From assembly GCA_016722465.1 (NCBI GenBank), contig JADKJC010000001.1, positions 1,054,001-1,118,000 on the forward strand: 64,000 nucleotides of DNA. Direction: 5' to 3'. The translations under genes and the position numbers were made by a program. The stretch comes from Chitinophagaceae bacterium (GTDB lineage Bacteria; Bacteroidota; Bacteroidia; Chitinophagales; Chitinophagaceae). Positions 53,090-62,429 of this stretch are shown one piece after another; the first letter of the stretch is position 1, and every line of letters starts with the position of its first letter. The notes beneath the pieces are model-generated. The model ran no database searches, was not told the origin of the DNA, and saw nothing but the letters and a program-made list of their open reading frames with translations.

Positions 53090-54502
53090 ATGACTCTGCT
53101 TATAGTTATCATTGCACTGGCTCTTATTTTCGATTACATCAATGGATTTCATGACGCCGCCAATTCCATTGCCACCATTGTTTCAACCAAAGTATTAACC
53201 CCTTTCCAAGCGGTTGTGTGGGCAGCTTTCTTCAACTTTGTAGCCTACTTTATCTTTAAAGACCATGCAGTGGCCAATACCATTGGCAAAACGGTGCATG
53301 CAGAATTCATTACACTACCCGTAATTCTTGCCGGCCTTATTGCAGCCATTTTCTGGAACCTGCTCACCTGGTGGTACGGCATACCTTCTTCTTCTTCTCA
53401 CACATTAATAGGTGGTTTTGCAGGTGCGGCACTTACACATGCTTTTCTTGCAAAAGGGTTTCAACCTGTAAGTGCAATAGTAGAAGTAAAAAAGATCACA
53501 GAGATCATCCTATTCATATTTCTTGCACCCATCATAGGTATGGTCATCTCCATATTTATTACCATTATCACTATTATGCGTAATGTTTGGGCCAGGGTAG
53601 GAATGATTTTACTTTCGGCAATATTCACCTGGTTTTTATTCGCTCATTTTGAACAAAACAAATTAGAGGAGAATGTAGGCAAGTATTACAAAATAGAAAG
53701 CCTGAAAAAGAATGCAGAAAAAAGCGAAAGTGATAAAGTTGCTTATGAAAAGGCCGAAGTTCTTATTAAATCAGCCATTCCTTTCCTGTCGGAATACAAA
53801 AAGATCGGCGCTGAAAAATTAGCTGAAAATATCAAGGCCGAGGTTGATCCTTCTATAGATTCAGTATCATTGGCCAAAGGGCTAAAAAAAGCAGATAATT
53901 CCATCATTATTTATGGCATACTCGTAATGATCTTCATTTTCATCTGTGCTTATGTCTATTCAGAAAAGGTAAGAACACCCAACGCATACCGTACAGCTAA
54001 AATGTTCAAACGCCTGCAATTACTTTCTTCAGGTGCTTTCAGTATTGGTCATGGTGGTAATGACGCTCAAAAGGTGATGGGTATCATCGGTGCTGCATTT
54101 GTAGCCTACAATACTGCGAAATACCCTGATGTTGGTACAGCATTAAAAGAGCTTAGCTGGGTGCCATTGGCCTGCTACACTGCCATTGGCCTGGGTACTA
54201 TGAGCGGTGGCTGGAAGATTGTAAAAACAATGGGAACGAAGATTACAAAAGTAACTCCATTAGAAGGTGTGGCGGCAGAAACCTCAGGTGCCTTTACCCT
54301 GTTTATGACAGAACAGATGGGTATTCCTGTAAGTACTACTCATACCATCACCGGTTCTATTATAGGCGTAGGCGCCACTAAAAGGCTAAGTGCTGTACGT
54401 TGGGGTGTTACGGTAAACCTTTTATGGGCCTGGATACTCACCATTCCTGTAAGTGCGGTATTGGCCGGTATCGTTTATTACATTACTTCTCTTTTCCTGT
54501 AA
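53090..54502 (+). CDS. Inorganic phosphate transporter, PiT family
   Basis: A 470-residue low-affinity phosphate/metal symporter. The two family repeats are visible: DYINGFHDAANSIATIVSTK near the N-terminus and GGNDAQKVMGIIGAAFVA in the second half, each followed by PSSSSHTLIGGFAGA and PVSTTHTITGSIIGVG. A soluble loop of about 90 residues (about 190-275) separates the halves. It is encoded with the DUF47 regulator and ended by a terminator. This is the main phosphate-uptake gene in the window; it lies 7 kb from array A. Confidence 0.95.
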   Translation: MTLLIVIIALALIFDYINGFHDAANSIATIVSTKVLTPFQAVVWAAFFNFVAYFIFKDHAVANTIGKTVHAEFITLPVILAGLIAAIFWNLLTWWYGIPSSSSHTLIGGFAGAALTHAFLAKGFQPVSAIVEVKKITEIILFIFLAPIIGMVISIFITIITIMRNVWARVGMILLSAIFTWFLFAHFEQNKLEENVGKYYKIESLKKNAEKSESDKVAYEKAEVLIKSAIPFLSEYKKIGAEKLAENIKAEVDPSIDSVSLAKGLKKADNSIIIYGILVMIFIFICAYVYSEKVRTPNAYRTAKMFKRLQLLSSGAFSIGHGGNDAQKVMGIIGAAFVAYNTAKYPDVGTALKELSWVPLACYTAIGLGTMSGGWKIVKTMGTKITKVTPLEGVAAETSGAFTLFMTEQMGIPVSTTHTITGSIIGVGATKRLSAVRWGVTVNLLWAWILTIPVSAVLAGIVYYITSLFL

Positions 54503-54529
54503 AATAAAAGCATTGAATAACCGTTTTAA

Positions 54530-54563
54530 AATCACTCAGGCGTTTGCTGAGTGATTTTTTATT
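54530..54563 (+). terminator. Terminator after the PiT gene
   Basis: AATCACTCAG pairs with CTGAGTGATT around a seven-base loop, followed by T-rich sequence. Confidence 0.9.
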
Positions 54564-54636
54564 TAAGGCTGGCCAACATGCACTTAATTTGCATTTGAAG
54601 ATGAATTTTTCATCAACCAGTTAATAACAACACGCA

Positions 54637-55674
54637 ATGAAAAAAATACTTGTAACAGGCGGATGCGGCTATATCGGAGTTCATACAATCGTTGACCTTA
54701 TTCAAAATGGTTTCGAGGTAATTTCAGTAGATAATAATGCAAGAAGCACTGCTGCCATTTTATCCAATGCAGAAACGATCACAGGAAAAAAGATAAAAAA
54801 TTATGTGGTTGACCTCTGTGACCTGGAAAGTACCAGGAATATTTTTAAAGAGAATAATGACATCTCCGGTATTATTCATTTTGCAGCGTTCAAAGCGGTA
54901 GGAGAATCGGTGGAAAAACCATTGATGTATTATGACAATAACATTGCCTCATTGGTCAACATTTTAAAATGTGCTGAAGAATTTAAGGTATCCCACTTCG
55001 TATTCTCTTCTTCCTGCACTGTATATGGCAATCCAGACAGTATTCCTGTAACAGAATCTACGCCGCAAAAACCTGCCGAGTCACCTTATGGTGCCACTAA
55101 GCAAATGGGCGAAGTGATAGTGACCGATGCCGTAAAAAGTAATAATATGCAGGCCATCCTGTTGCGCTATTTTAACCCTGTTGGCGCTCATCCATCTGTT
55201 TTATTGGGAGAAATTCCTTTAGGAAGGCCAGCCAACCTTGTTCCTGCCATCACACAAACGGCCATCGGCAAACTGCCCACCATGCAGGTTTTTGGAGATG
55301 ACTATGATACAAGGGACGGAAGTTGTGTCAGGGATTATATCCATGTAAGCGATATCGCTCATGCCCATACCCTGGCGCTTAATTATTTGATCGATCAAAA
55401 GAATAAGAGCAAAACAGAAATCTTCAATCTTGGAACCGGTGATGGGTATACTGTACTGGAAGTGATTGCTGCCTTTGAAAAAGCAAGCGGCGTAAAACTC
55501 AACTATGCTATTGGCCCACGCCGTAGCGGGGATGTGATTGCCATTTATGCAAATAATGACAAGGCAAAAAACGAACTGGGTTGGATACCGAAATACAACA
55601 TTGACGATATGATGGATACTGCCTGGAAATGGGAACTGAAACTAAAAGCTGAAGAAAATAAACAGGCTTTGTAA
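54637..55674 (+). CDS. galE: UDP-glucose 4-epimerase
   Basis: It interconverts UDP-glucose and UDP-galactose (or the N-acetyl forms). The 345-residue SDR enzyme has the NAD site GGCGYIGVHT, the active-site serine in FSSSCTVYG (about 124-126) and the Y-x3-K pair Tyr151/Lys155 in SPYGATKQ, then the DTRDGSCVRDYIHV substrate block. It could supply sugar donors for surface glycans or for the glycolipid enzymes discussed at 37-41 kb. Single gene upstream of the transketolase half. Confidence 0.95.
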   Translation: MKKILVTGGCGYIGVHTIVDLIQNGFEVISVDNNARSTAAILSNAETITGKKIKNYVVDLCDLESTRNIFKENNDISGIIHFAAFKAVGESVEKPLMYYDNNIASLVNILKCAEEFKVSHFVFSSSCTVYGNPDSIPVTESTPQKPAESPYGATKQMGEVIVTDAVKSNNMQAILLRYFNPVGAHPSVLLGEIPLGRPANLVPAITQTAIGKLPTMQVFGDDYDTRDGSCVRDYIHVSDIAHAHTLALNYLIDQKNKSKTEIFNLGTGDGYTVLEVIAAFEKASGVKLNYAIGPRRSGDVIAIYANNDKAKNELGWIPKYNIDDMMDTAWKWELKLKAEENKQAL

Positions 55675-55736
55675 AAAGCGTTTTCCTGTCTGTTGATCAT
55701 CCCTTATCTTGCGCTTTCAAATAAATAACAACGTTT

Positions 55737-56696
55737 ATGTTAAAGGCAATTGAGATAACAGGCAATAAAGATACCCGTAGCGGATTTGGTGATGGCATCC
55801 TGGAAGCTGCAAGAAAGAATGAAAACATTATTGCACTCACTGCCGACCTGTTAGGTTCCCTCAAATTAAATGCATTCATAAAAGAATTTCCCAATCGTTT
55901 TATACAGTGTGGTATTGCCGAAGCCAATATGATCGGAGTTGCAGCAGGCTTAACCATTGGAGGAAAAATTCCATACACCACTACCTTCGCCAACTTTAGT
56001 ACCGGCAGGGTATACGACCAGATACGCCAGTCTGTTGCTTACAGCAATAAGAATGTGAAGATCTGTGCATCACATGCCGGCCTCACATTGGGCGAAGACG
56101 GTGCTACCCACCAGATATTGGAGGATATCGGGCTGATGAAAATGCTGCCGGGCATGACGGTAGTTGTTCCTGCTGATTATAATCAAACAAAAGCTGCTAC
56201 CAAAGCAATTGCTGATTACACCGGGCCTGTATACCTGCGTTTTGGCCGCCCAGTTTGGCCCATCTTTACCAACGAAGCTGATTTTGTATTGGGCAAGGCG
56301 CAAAAACTTTCAGAAGGAAAAGATGTAAGCATTTTTGCCTGTGGCCATTTGGTTTGGAAAGCCGTGGAAGCAGGAAGAATTTTGGAAGAAAAAGGAATCA
56401 GCGTTGAAGTAATTAATATACATACCATTAAACCACTGGATACAGCAGCAGTAATGGCTTCCATCAGCAAAACCAACTGTGCGGTTACCTGCGAAGAACA
56501 CAATATCATTGGCGGATTGGGCGACAGCATAGCACAGGTAGCTGCAAAAAACTTACCCATACCAATTGAATACGTTGGCACCAATGATACTTTTGGTGAA
56601 AGCGGCAAACCGGCTGAATTGCTTACCAAATATGGTCTGGATGCACCGAATATTGTAGCTGCTGCTGAAAAAGTGCTTGCTAGGAAAAACGGTTAA
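55737..56696 (+). CDS. Transketolase, C-terminal (pyrimidine-binding) subunit
   Basis: A 319-residue protein equal to the second half of transketolase: pyrimidine-binding domain with the catalytic glutamate in QCGIAEANMIGVAAGL, the HAGLTLGEDGATHQ loop, and a C-terminal domain (VINIHTIKPLDTAAV). In split transketolases the N-terminal thiamine-pyrophosphate subunit is usually encoded directly upstream; here galE is upstream instead, so the partner is elsewhere. Together they act in the non-oxidative pentose phosphate pathway. Confidence 0.92.
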   Translation: MLKAIEITGNKDTRSGFGDGILEAARKNENIIALTADLLGSLKLNAFIKEFPNRFIQCGIAEANMIGVAAGLTIGGKIPYTTTFANFSTGRVYDQIRQSVAYSNKNVKICASHAGLTLGEDGATHQILEDIGLMKMLPGMTVVVPADYNQTKAATKAIADYTGPVYLRFGRPVWPIFTNEADFVLGKAQKLSEGKDVSIFACGHLVWKAVEAGRILEEKGISVEVINIHTIKPLDTAAVMASISKTNCAVTCEEHNIIGGLGDSIAQVAAKNLPIPIEYVGTNDTFGESGKPAELLTKYGLDAPNIVAAAEKVLARKNG

Positions 56697-56716
56697 TACT
56701 ATTGCTATCGGCATAT

Positions 56717-56758
56717 AAATGTAAAAGGAGAATGCCTGGGCATTCTCCTTTTACATTT
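56717..56758. terminator. Bidirectional terminator, 20-bp perfect inverted repeat
   Basis: The arms at 56717-56736 and 56739-56758 are exact complements with a two-base loop, with A/T runs at the base of the stem. It separates the convergent transketolase and glycoside hydrolase genes and can serve both. Confidence 0.9.
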
Positions 56759-56779
56759 CAGGATAAACAAGTATCCTTA

Positions 56780-59467
56780 CTATTTTATTTTTACAATCTC
56801 CAGATAATCCAGCATTGCTTCATTCACTGCTTCATTCATATTATCATTGGCATCTTTAAAAGAAACACTGATGACATGTTTTCCTTTTGAAAGTGTTGCC
56901 TGCAATGCATTACTCATGCCCCAGTTGCTCCATTCTTCTTTTCCCCTTTGAGGGAAGACCACGGTGCCTGCAAATTGCTGATCAATACTTAATGTACGGA
57001 TGGCGCATTTATTTTCTGTATTCACCGGTCCATTACCGTTGGCGTAACGAAAACTGATCGCATACAATCCCGGTTCATCAATGGTTATAGAAATATCAAT
57101 GCGCCTGTTCTCCTTTGTGTTAATCTCCACAAAGCCGTTGCCTGAAAAGCCCTTGTAGCTAAGCAGGGATTTTTGAACACCCGATTCCAGTTCATACCTG
57201 TTCATCTTCTTGCTGTCGTTAACAACTAATGGTTCACTTGCAAAAGAGGACACTCCATTTTTACTCACCGCAATCACCTGGTATTCTCCTGGCTCACCGG
57301 GGAATGTGGCAAAATGCGTTTCAGTTGTTTCAGCAACTTTCTTTCCTCTCTTAAGCACGCTGTAATTTTTGGCACCCTCAACCGGCTGCCAGGTGAGTTT
57401 ATCTTTGATAAATGCAATGGCAGGTGTTGCAGGTGTTGTAACATTCTCCACTTTGTTTATTTTTTCTGCAGATGGAAATGAATTTGACAATACAATTTTA
57501 ATGGTATGTTTTCCGCTCAGGCTTCCTGCTACTTCATACATACCCAACGGCTTTCCATCAAATTCAAATGACTGTATTTTATTGCCGTACCCTTCCATCA
57601 AAATATTCAATACTGCATTCCTGTATTTAAAATTTATCAATGAACGGTTGCCCTGCAATGCTGTTGGAACAAAAGGATGAAATACCAGTTTGTCAGCCTG
57701 GAATTCGATTCCAAAGATCAGTTTCTGCACCATTGCCAGATTACCGGATAAACTCCAGAGCATATTGCTTGAGTTGATTACGGTACCGGCAAAATCGCCA
57801 TTATCTGCCACAAAGTTTTCTTTGTTGGTAAGAAACAAAGCCGCAGGCCGGTAAATGGCTGCGATAGACTCCATCACAGCATTTTCATTCCCTGTTTTTG
57901 CAGCAGCCAATGCCCAATATGATTGTACAAATGGCCATACTGCATTGTTATGATAAGGGGGGATATTTGGTATCTGCGGATAAATGCAGGAAATGCCAAA
58001 GTCAGTAACAGGCACACTGGAAATTACAGCCTGCTGCTTTTGTTTATCTGCAATATCAAACAATACACACAAAGCTTCTCCCAATGCTTCCGATCCTGGA
58101 GAAACGGTTTTGAAATTTCTGCCATATAAATACCGGGCATAGTACCCCTTATCACTCATCCATAAATGATTGTTGATACCAGCTTTTATTTTTACAGCAT
58201 TAATCCTGTACTTTATTGCTTCAGCTGGCTTTTTGAGTAAGTTTGCCATTTGTACCAGCACCATATTCGCATTATAATGAACCGCATTGGTACCCAAATT
58301 TTCTGATTCATAGATATCGGCAGGCTGCATCCACTTTGGATAGGTCTGTTCACGCCAGTCTAAAAAAGAAGATTCGCCTTTTACCAAACCGGTAGCTGCA
58401 TCATAAGCATTGCTCATATCATCATTCACAGAATTTTTAATGATGATGTAAGCCTGTTGCAACCAGTCCCTGTCACCAGTGGCTTTATAAATTTCAAAAG
58501 CTGCCGTTGCCCATATCATACGGTCGGTTGAGCAGGGGTAGGCGCCGCCGGTACCTGTGTCTTGTATAATTCTTTTCTTCTTACTAACCTTTCTCATCAG
58601 GCTTTTCTTCGCCACTTCCGGTTGCAGATGAGCCATCGCTAAAATAATACTGTAGCTGATATCCCTTGTCCATACACCCGCCCATTCTTTACCGGTACGG
58701 AAAGTGCTATCGGGTTCAACCGCTTTTATCATTTCTTCCACACTCATATTGTAAATAGCATCTGCCAACACACTGCCGGAATGATATTGGGGGAAACCTG
58801 AAATATTCTTTGATAATTTCCAGCTGGCATCTGTCTGCTTTTCATCTTTCTGTGCATTCAGCATTAAATTGGTTTCATAAATACCATCACCGTCCTCATC
58901 CTTCAACTCCAGGCCCTGCTTATTGTGAAGGTTATCAAAATCCCAGTCCATGGGTAAAGTATTGCCAGCCACATACAGGCCTTTAAAATCTTCTTTGTAT
59001 ATTTTATCACCTTTAAATGTTGTGAAATATCCTTTTGCTTTAAAATCATTCAGCACTGCATTCATATCCACACTTATCTTCAGCCGGGTATCCGGCTTTA
59101 GATAGGTATTTGTTTCGCCGGTATTATCTTTTAAGGGTTCACCAAATTTTATCAGCGGTGTTGTTGCAATGCCTTCCTGTACATTTAAATGATGATCAAC
59201 ACCAGGCATCATTTCATTGTCTTTTCCATTAAGGCTGAACTTAAAGGATATTTTGGTGCTTTGCAAAAGATTGGCAGGGCTTTTATAATCAGAAATAATT
59301 TCTGTTGGTGATAAAGCCCTGGCTGTATACTCACCCTGTACAACACTGTCGCTGTAAACGGTATAGGGTTTTGTTCTCCAGATTACATCATTTTTTTGTT
59401 GTGCAATTAATGCGGTTGATACAGCGAGTAAAAACAGCATAACAAGCGATGTTGAAATTGATTTCAT
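56780..59467 (-). CDS. Large secreted glycoside hydrolase, (alpha/alpha)6-barrel (MGH1/GH63-like), with C-terminal binding domains
   Basis: An 895-residue exported protein (signal peptide MKSISTSLVMLFLLAVSTAL ending IAQ). Residues about 20-210 are a beta-rich N-terminal domain. The central roughly 210-610 is a helical barrel with GKEWAGVWTRDISYSI, GGAYPCSTDRMIWATAAFEI, FLDWREQTYPKWMQ and PYHNNAVWPFVQSYWALAA, matching the catalytic-domain pattern of mannosyl-oligosaccharide glucosidase-like enzymes. After a C-terminal beta domain comes a fibronectin-type-III-like region (LTWQPVEGAKNYSVLKRG) and a carbohydrate-binding-module-like end (LYAISFRYANGNGPVN). The substrate is probably an alpha-glucoside or alpha-mannoside oligosaccharide; not determined. 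Confidence 0.8.
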   Translation of the reverse strand: MKSISTSLVMLFLLAVSTALIAQQKNDVIWRTKPYTVYSDSVVQGEYTARALSPTEIISDYKSPANLLQSTKISFKFSLNGKDNEMMPGVDHHLNVQEGIATTPLIKFGEPLKDNTGETNTYLKPDTRLKISVDMNAVLNDFKAKGYFTTFKGDKIYKEDFKGLYVAGNTLPMDWDFDNLHNKQGLELKDEDGDGIYETNLMLNAQKDEKQTDASWKLSKNISGFPQYHSGSVLADAIYNMSVEEMIKAVEPDSTFRTGKEWAGVWTRDISYSIILAMAHLQPEVAKKSLMRKVSKKKRIIQDTGTGGAYPCSTDRMIWATAAFEIYKATGDRDWLQQAYIIIKNSVNDDMSNAYDAATGLVKGESSFLDWREQTYPKWMQPADIYESENLGTNAVHYNANMVLVQMANLLKKPAEAIKYRINAVKIKAGINNHLWMSDKGYYARYLYGRNFKTVSPGSEALGEALCVLFDIADKQKQQAVISSVPVTDFGISCIYPQIPNIPPYHNNAVWPFVQSYWALAAAKTGNENAVMESIAAIYRPAALFLTNKENFVADNGDFAGTVINSSNMLWSLSGNLAMVQKLIFGIEFQADKLVFHPFVPTALQGNRSLINFKYRNAVLNILMEGYGNKIQSFEFDGKPLGMYEVAGSLSGKHTIKIVLSNSFPSAEKINKVENVTTPATPAIAFIKDKLTWQPVEGAKNYSVLKRGKKVAETTETHFATFPGEPGEYQVIAVSKNGVSSFASEPLVVNDSKKMNRYELESGVQKSLLSYKGFSGNGFVEINTKENRRIDISITIDEPGLYAISFRYANGNGPVNTENKCAIRTLSIDQQFAGTVVFPQRGKEEWSNWGMSNALQATLSKGKHVISVSFKDANDNMNEAVNEAMLDYLEIVKIK

Positions 59468-59589
59468 ATAGCAGAATGATTTTACTTTTTTACCAGGAAA
59501 TACTGTTCAGTATAAAAAAGAATTGACTGATGAAGGCCGAACAAACAATGAGAAATTATTAACGGTTCACTATTGACAATTCACAATAT

Positions 59590-60222
59590 TTATTTTTTAT
59601 GCTCCTCTTCTACATCTGTTACGCCGCCGCTTACTGCAAATTTCATTGTTTGTGTTGCACCAATATTGGTGATTGGCCTTACCCGTTCTTTGGGAATAAT
59701 ATAAACGTTGCCTGCTACCGAATAAGCCATCGGTACGTATACAGCTATATAACCCCTTAAGCCAAATTCCGCCATATCATCCTGTGTAATGAATCCTACA
59801 CGCCACACATCATTATCATCCACATTAGCCAGCACATTACGGGTAAATTTTTTCTTTTCGCCGGCAAATGCCTCAAAAAAATCTTTCAATGTGGAATAAA
59901 TGAATTTGATGCCCGGTGTTTTTTCCAGCAACTGGTCAAATACATCCACCACTTTACCAAAAATAAAGGAGGAGGAAATATAGCCCGTAAACAACACGAA
60001 TAAAATCACCAGCACAAACCCAACCCCGGGTATCCGCCTGATGTTCCCGGTCTTGTCTTCCATGAGGGAAGGAAAAATGCTGTGCACAATGTTGGGCAGG
60101 ATGCCATCAATAAAACTAAAAGCAGCAGCAATGGCCCACACGGTAATGGTAATGGGCGCCAGTACTAAAATGCCCTGCAAAAAATATTGAAACAGCTTGC
60201 GGTAACTAAAGGGTTGCTTCAT
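59590..60222 (-). CDS. DUF502 family membrane protein
   Basis: A 210-residue protein with two membrane helices near the N-terminus (YFLQGILVLAPITITVWAIA and VLVILFVLFTGYISSSFIFG) and the DUF502 blocks LLEKTPGIKFIYSTLKDFFEAF and GFITQDDMAEFGLRGYIAVYVPMAYSV. Function is not established in bacteria; homologues in plants (COV) affect development. I use the ATG at 60222, since the upstream extension begins at a TTG in the intergenic region. Divergent from tetR. Confidence 0.85.
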   Translation of the reverse strand: MKQPFSYRKLFQYFLQGILVLAPITITVWAIAAAFSFIDGILPNIVHSIFPSLMEDKTGNIRRIPGVGFVLVILFVLFTGYISSSFIFGKVVDVFDQLLEKTPGIKFIYSTLKDFFEAFAGEKKKFTRNVLANVDDNDVWRVGFITQDDMAEFGLRGYIAVYVPMAYSVAGNVYIIPKERVRPITNIGATQTMKFAVSGGVTDVEEEHKK

Positions 60223-60310
60223 AAAACCAGTTTTAATGGCATAAAGGTAACTGATTCGGTATAGGAGAACCAAAATGAAGAAAATGTTATGAATGGCAAA
60301 TAAAGTGGAT

Positions 60311-60347
60311 GGAAACTTTGGTAACGAAAATAGTTTCCTTAGTTTTG
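60311..60347 (+). promoter_or_regulatory. Promoter and operator of the tetR-efflux operon
   Basis: TTTG (60317-60320), a 19-base spacer and a perfect -7 box TAGTTTTG (60340-60347). A perfect 7-bp inverted repeat (GGAAACT at 60311-60317, AGTTTCC at 60332-60338) overlaps the promoter, as expected for TetR autorepression. Confidence 0.75.
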
Positions 60348-60366
60348 CCTCCTGATATTTAAAATC

Positions 60367-61002
60367 ATGGAAACCATCGACAGAATAAAATTAAAAGCCC
60401 ACGACCTGGTGATGCAGTATGGCATCCGCAGTGTAAGCATGGATGATATTGCCGGGGCGCTTGGCATGAGCAAAAAGACCATTTACCAGTATTTTACCGA
60501 TAAGGACGAACTGGTAGAGGCGATTATAAAAGATGTAATCAGCGATAACCGGAACAATTGCCTTAAAGACAGGGATAAGGCAAAGGATGCCATCCATGAG
60601 GTTTACCTGGCCATAGAAATGATGCAGGAGATGTTTGCTGACATGAACCCTTCCATTATAAATGATATGGAAAAGTTTCATCCAAAAGCCTATGCAGTTT
60701 TTCATGAGCACAAATACAATTTCCTCCACAAAGTATTAAAGGATAATATCACAAGAGGTATTCAGGAAGATGTGTACCGGCAGGATATTGACCAGGAAGT
60801 GCTGATAAAAGCCAGGCTGGAATGCATGATGCTTCCATTTAACCAGCAGGTATTTCCCAAAAGCAAATACCGCCTGATAGATGTAGAAGTGGCACTTACC
60901 GAACATTTCCTGTTTGGCATGGCTACATTAAAAGGGCATAAACTGATCTTAAAATATCAACAAGAGCGATTAAAAAAGAATTCGAATGAGAAAAACAAGT
61001 AA
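60367..61002 (+). CDS. TetR-family repressor
   Basis: A 211-residue regulator. The N-terminal helix-turn-helix is clear (RSVSMDDIAGALGMSKKTIYQYFTDKDELV, residues about 21-50), the ligand domain is variable. It is the first gene of an operon with TolC, adaptor and RND pump genes, whose first ATG overlaps its end by 17 bases. Likely a local repressor of efflux that responds to the pump substrate. Confidence 0.92.
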   Translation: METIDRIKLKAHDLVMQYGIRSVSMDDIAGALGMSKKTIYQYFTDKDELVEAIIKDVISDNRNNCLKDRDKAKDAIHEVYLAIEMMQEMFADMNPSIINDMEKFHPKAYAVFHEHKYNFLHKVLKDNITRGIQEDVYRQDIDQEVLIKARLECMMLPFNQQVFPKSKYRLIDVEVALTEHFLFGMATLKGHKLILKYQQERLKKNSNEKNK

Positions 61003-62393
61003 TACCGTATTAGTTACTGCCATCGCATTACTGCTGATGACAGGAAAACAATCAACAGCACAGGGCAAACATGATTTTACATTAAAGCAAACTCTTGACT
61101 ATGGCTTGCAAAATGCTGTGCAGGTAAAAAAATGCACTGCTGGATATTAAGATGCAGCAACAAACCAACAGGGAAATTACTGCAGCAGCATTTCCCCAGC
61201 TCAGCGGCAGTATTGGGGCAACCCATTATTTCAACATTGCTGTTCAAACCTTGCCCAACTTTATTGGGCCTGCTACATACCAGGTACTGATTGATGAAGC
61301 GGTGAAAAATGGAAATGGCCAGGCCATTACTATGCCAGCTGGTGGCTTCGGCAATATAGCTGCACAGTTTGGCGTACCCTGGACGGCCAGTGCCGGAGTG
61401 GATATTTCTCAACTTTTATTCGACGGGCAGGTATTTGTGGGCCTGCAGGCAAGAAGCACTTCCATGGATCTTGCGAGGAAAGCAGCCGAGGTAACTGCAG
61501 AACAGATAAAAGCCAACATCCATAAAATTTACTACCAGTTGATAGTGGGTGAAAAGCAACTGGGCAGTATACAGGCCAATATCGACCGGTTTGAAAAACT
61601 GCTGCATGATACCAAAGAGATCTACAAAAATGGCTTTGCTGAAAAATTAGATGTAGATAAAGTGCAGGTGCAGCTGAATAACTTAAATACAGAGAAAGAA
61701 AGACTATTGAATCAACTGAACGCAGGAAATGCAGGACTCAAGTTTTTAATCAACATGCCGCAAAAAGATACCCTGTTGCTTACTGACCAATTGAGTGATG
61801 ACGATGTAAAAGCAAACATACTGGATGAATCTTATAAATATGATGACAGGAAAGATATACAGTTGCTGACAACTGTAAGCAAACTGAACGGCTTTAACGT
61901 TAAACGATACCAGCTAAGCCGGATCCCTACCATTGCTGCATTCGGCTCCTATTCAAAAAATGCACAGCGGAATCAATTTGATTTTTTTGGCAAGGGCGAC
62001 TGGTTTACTACTTCATTGATCGGAATCAAAATCTCAGTACCCATTTTTGATGGGTTTGCAAGAAGATCAAGAATTGAAAATGCTAAGCTGGCACTGGAAA
62101 AATCAAACAACAACCTGCAGGCGGCCAAAGAAAACATGGATTATGAAACATCCACGATAAGAATGAAGATGAAGACGGCTATTCTTACGCTGGACAATCA
62201 AAAACAAAACATCAGGCTGGCTGAAGACGTGTACAACAATACCAGGAAAAAATACGAACAGGGGCTTGGCAGCAACCAGGAAATATACAGTGCACAAACA
62301 GAATTGAAAGTGGCTCAGAATAATTATTTCAGTGCGTTGTACGATGCGATCAGTGCTAAGATCGATTACCTGAAAGCAACCGGCAAATTATAA
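60986..62393 (+). CDS. TolC-family outer-membrane efflux protein, frame broken once
   Basis: The gene starts at the ATG at 60986, inside the end of tetR, with a signal peptide (NTVLVTAIALLLMTGKQSTA) and LKQTLDYGLQNAVQVK; after the A7 run at 61124-61130 the frame is lost and the protein continues in another frame (DIKMQQQTNREITAAAFPQL onward) to 62393. Removing one A restores VKNALLDIKMQQQ and gives about 468 residues, the usual TolC length. The later part has the coiled-coil hairpin and a second repeat (IRLAEDVYNNTRKKYEQGLG). A sequencing error is probable. Confidence 0.9.
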
Positions 62394-62429
62394 TCAAACA
62401 ACTATTAACAATAACCAATTAACAATACA

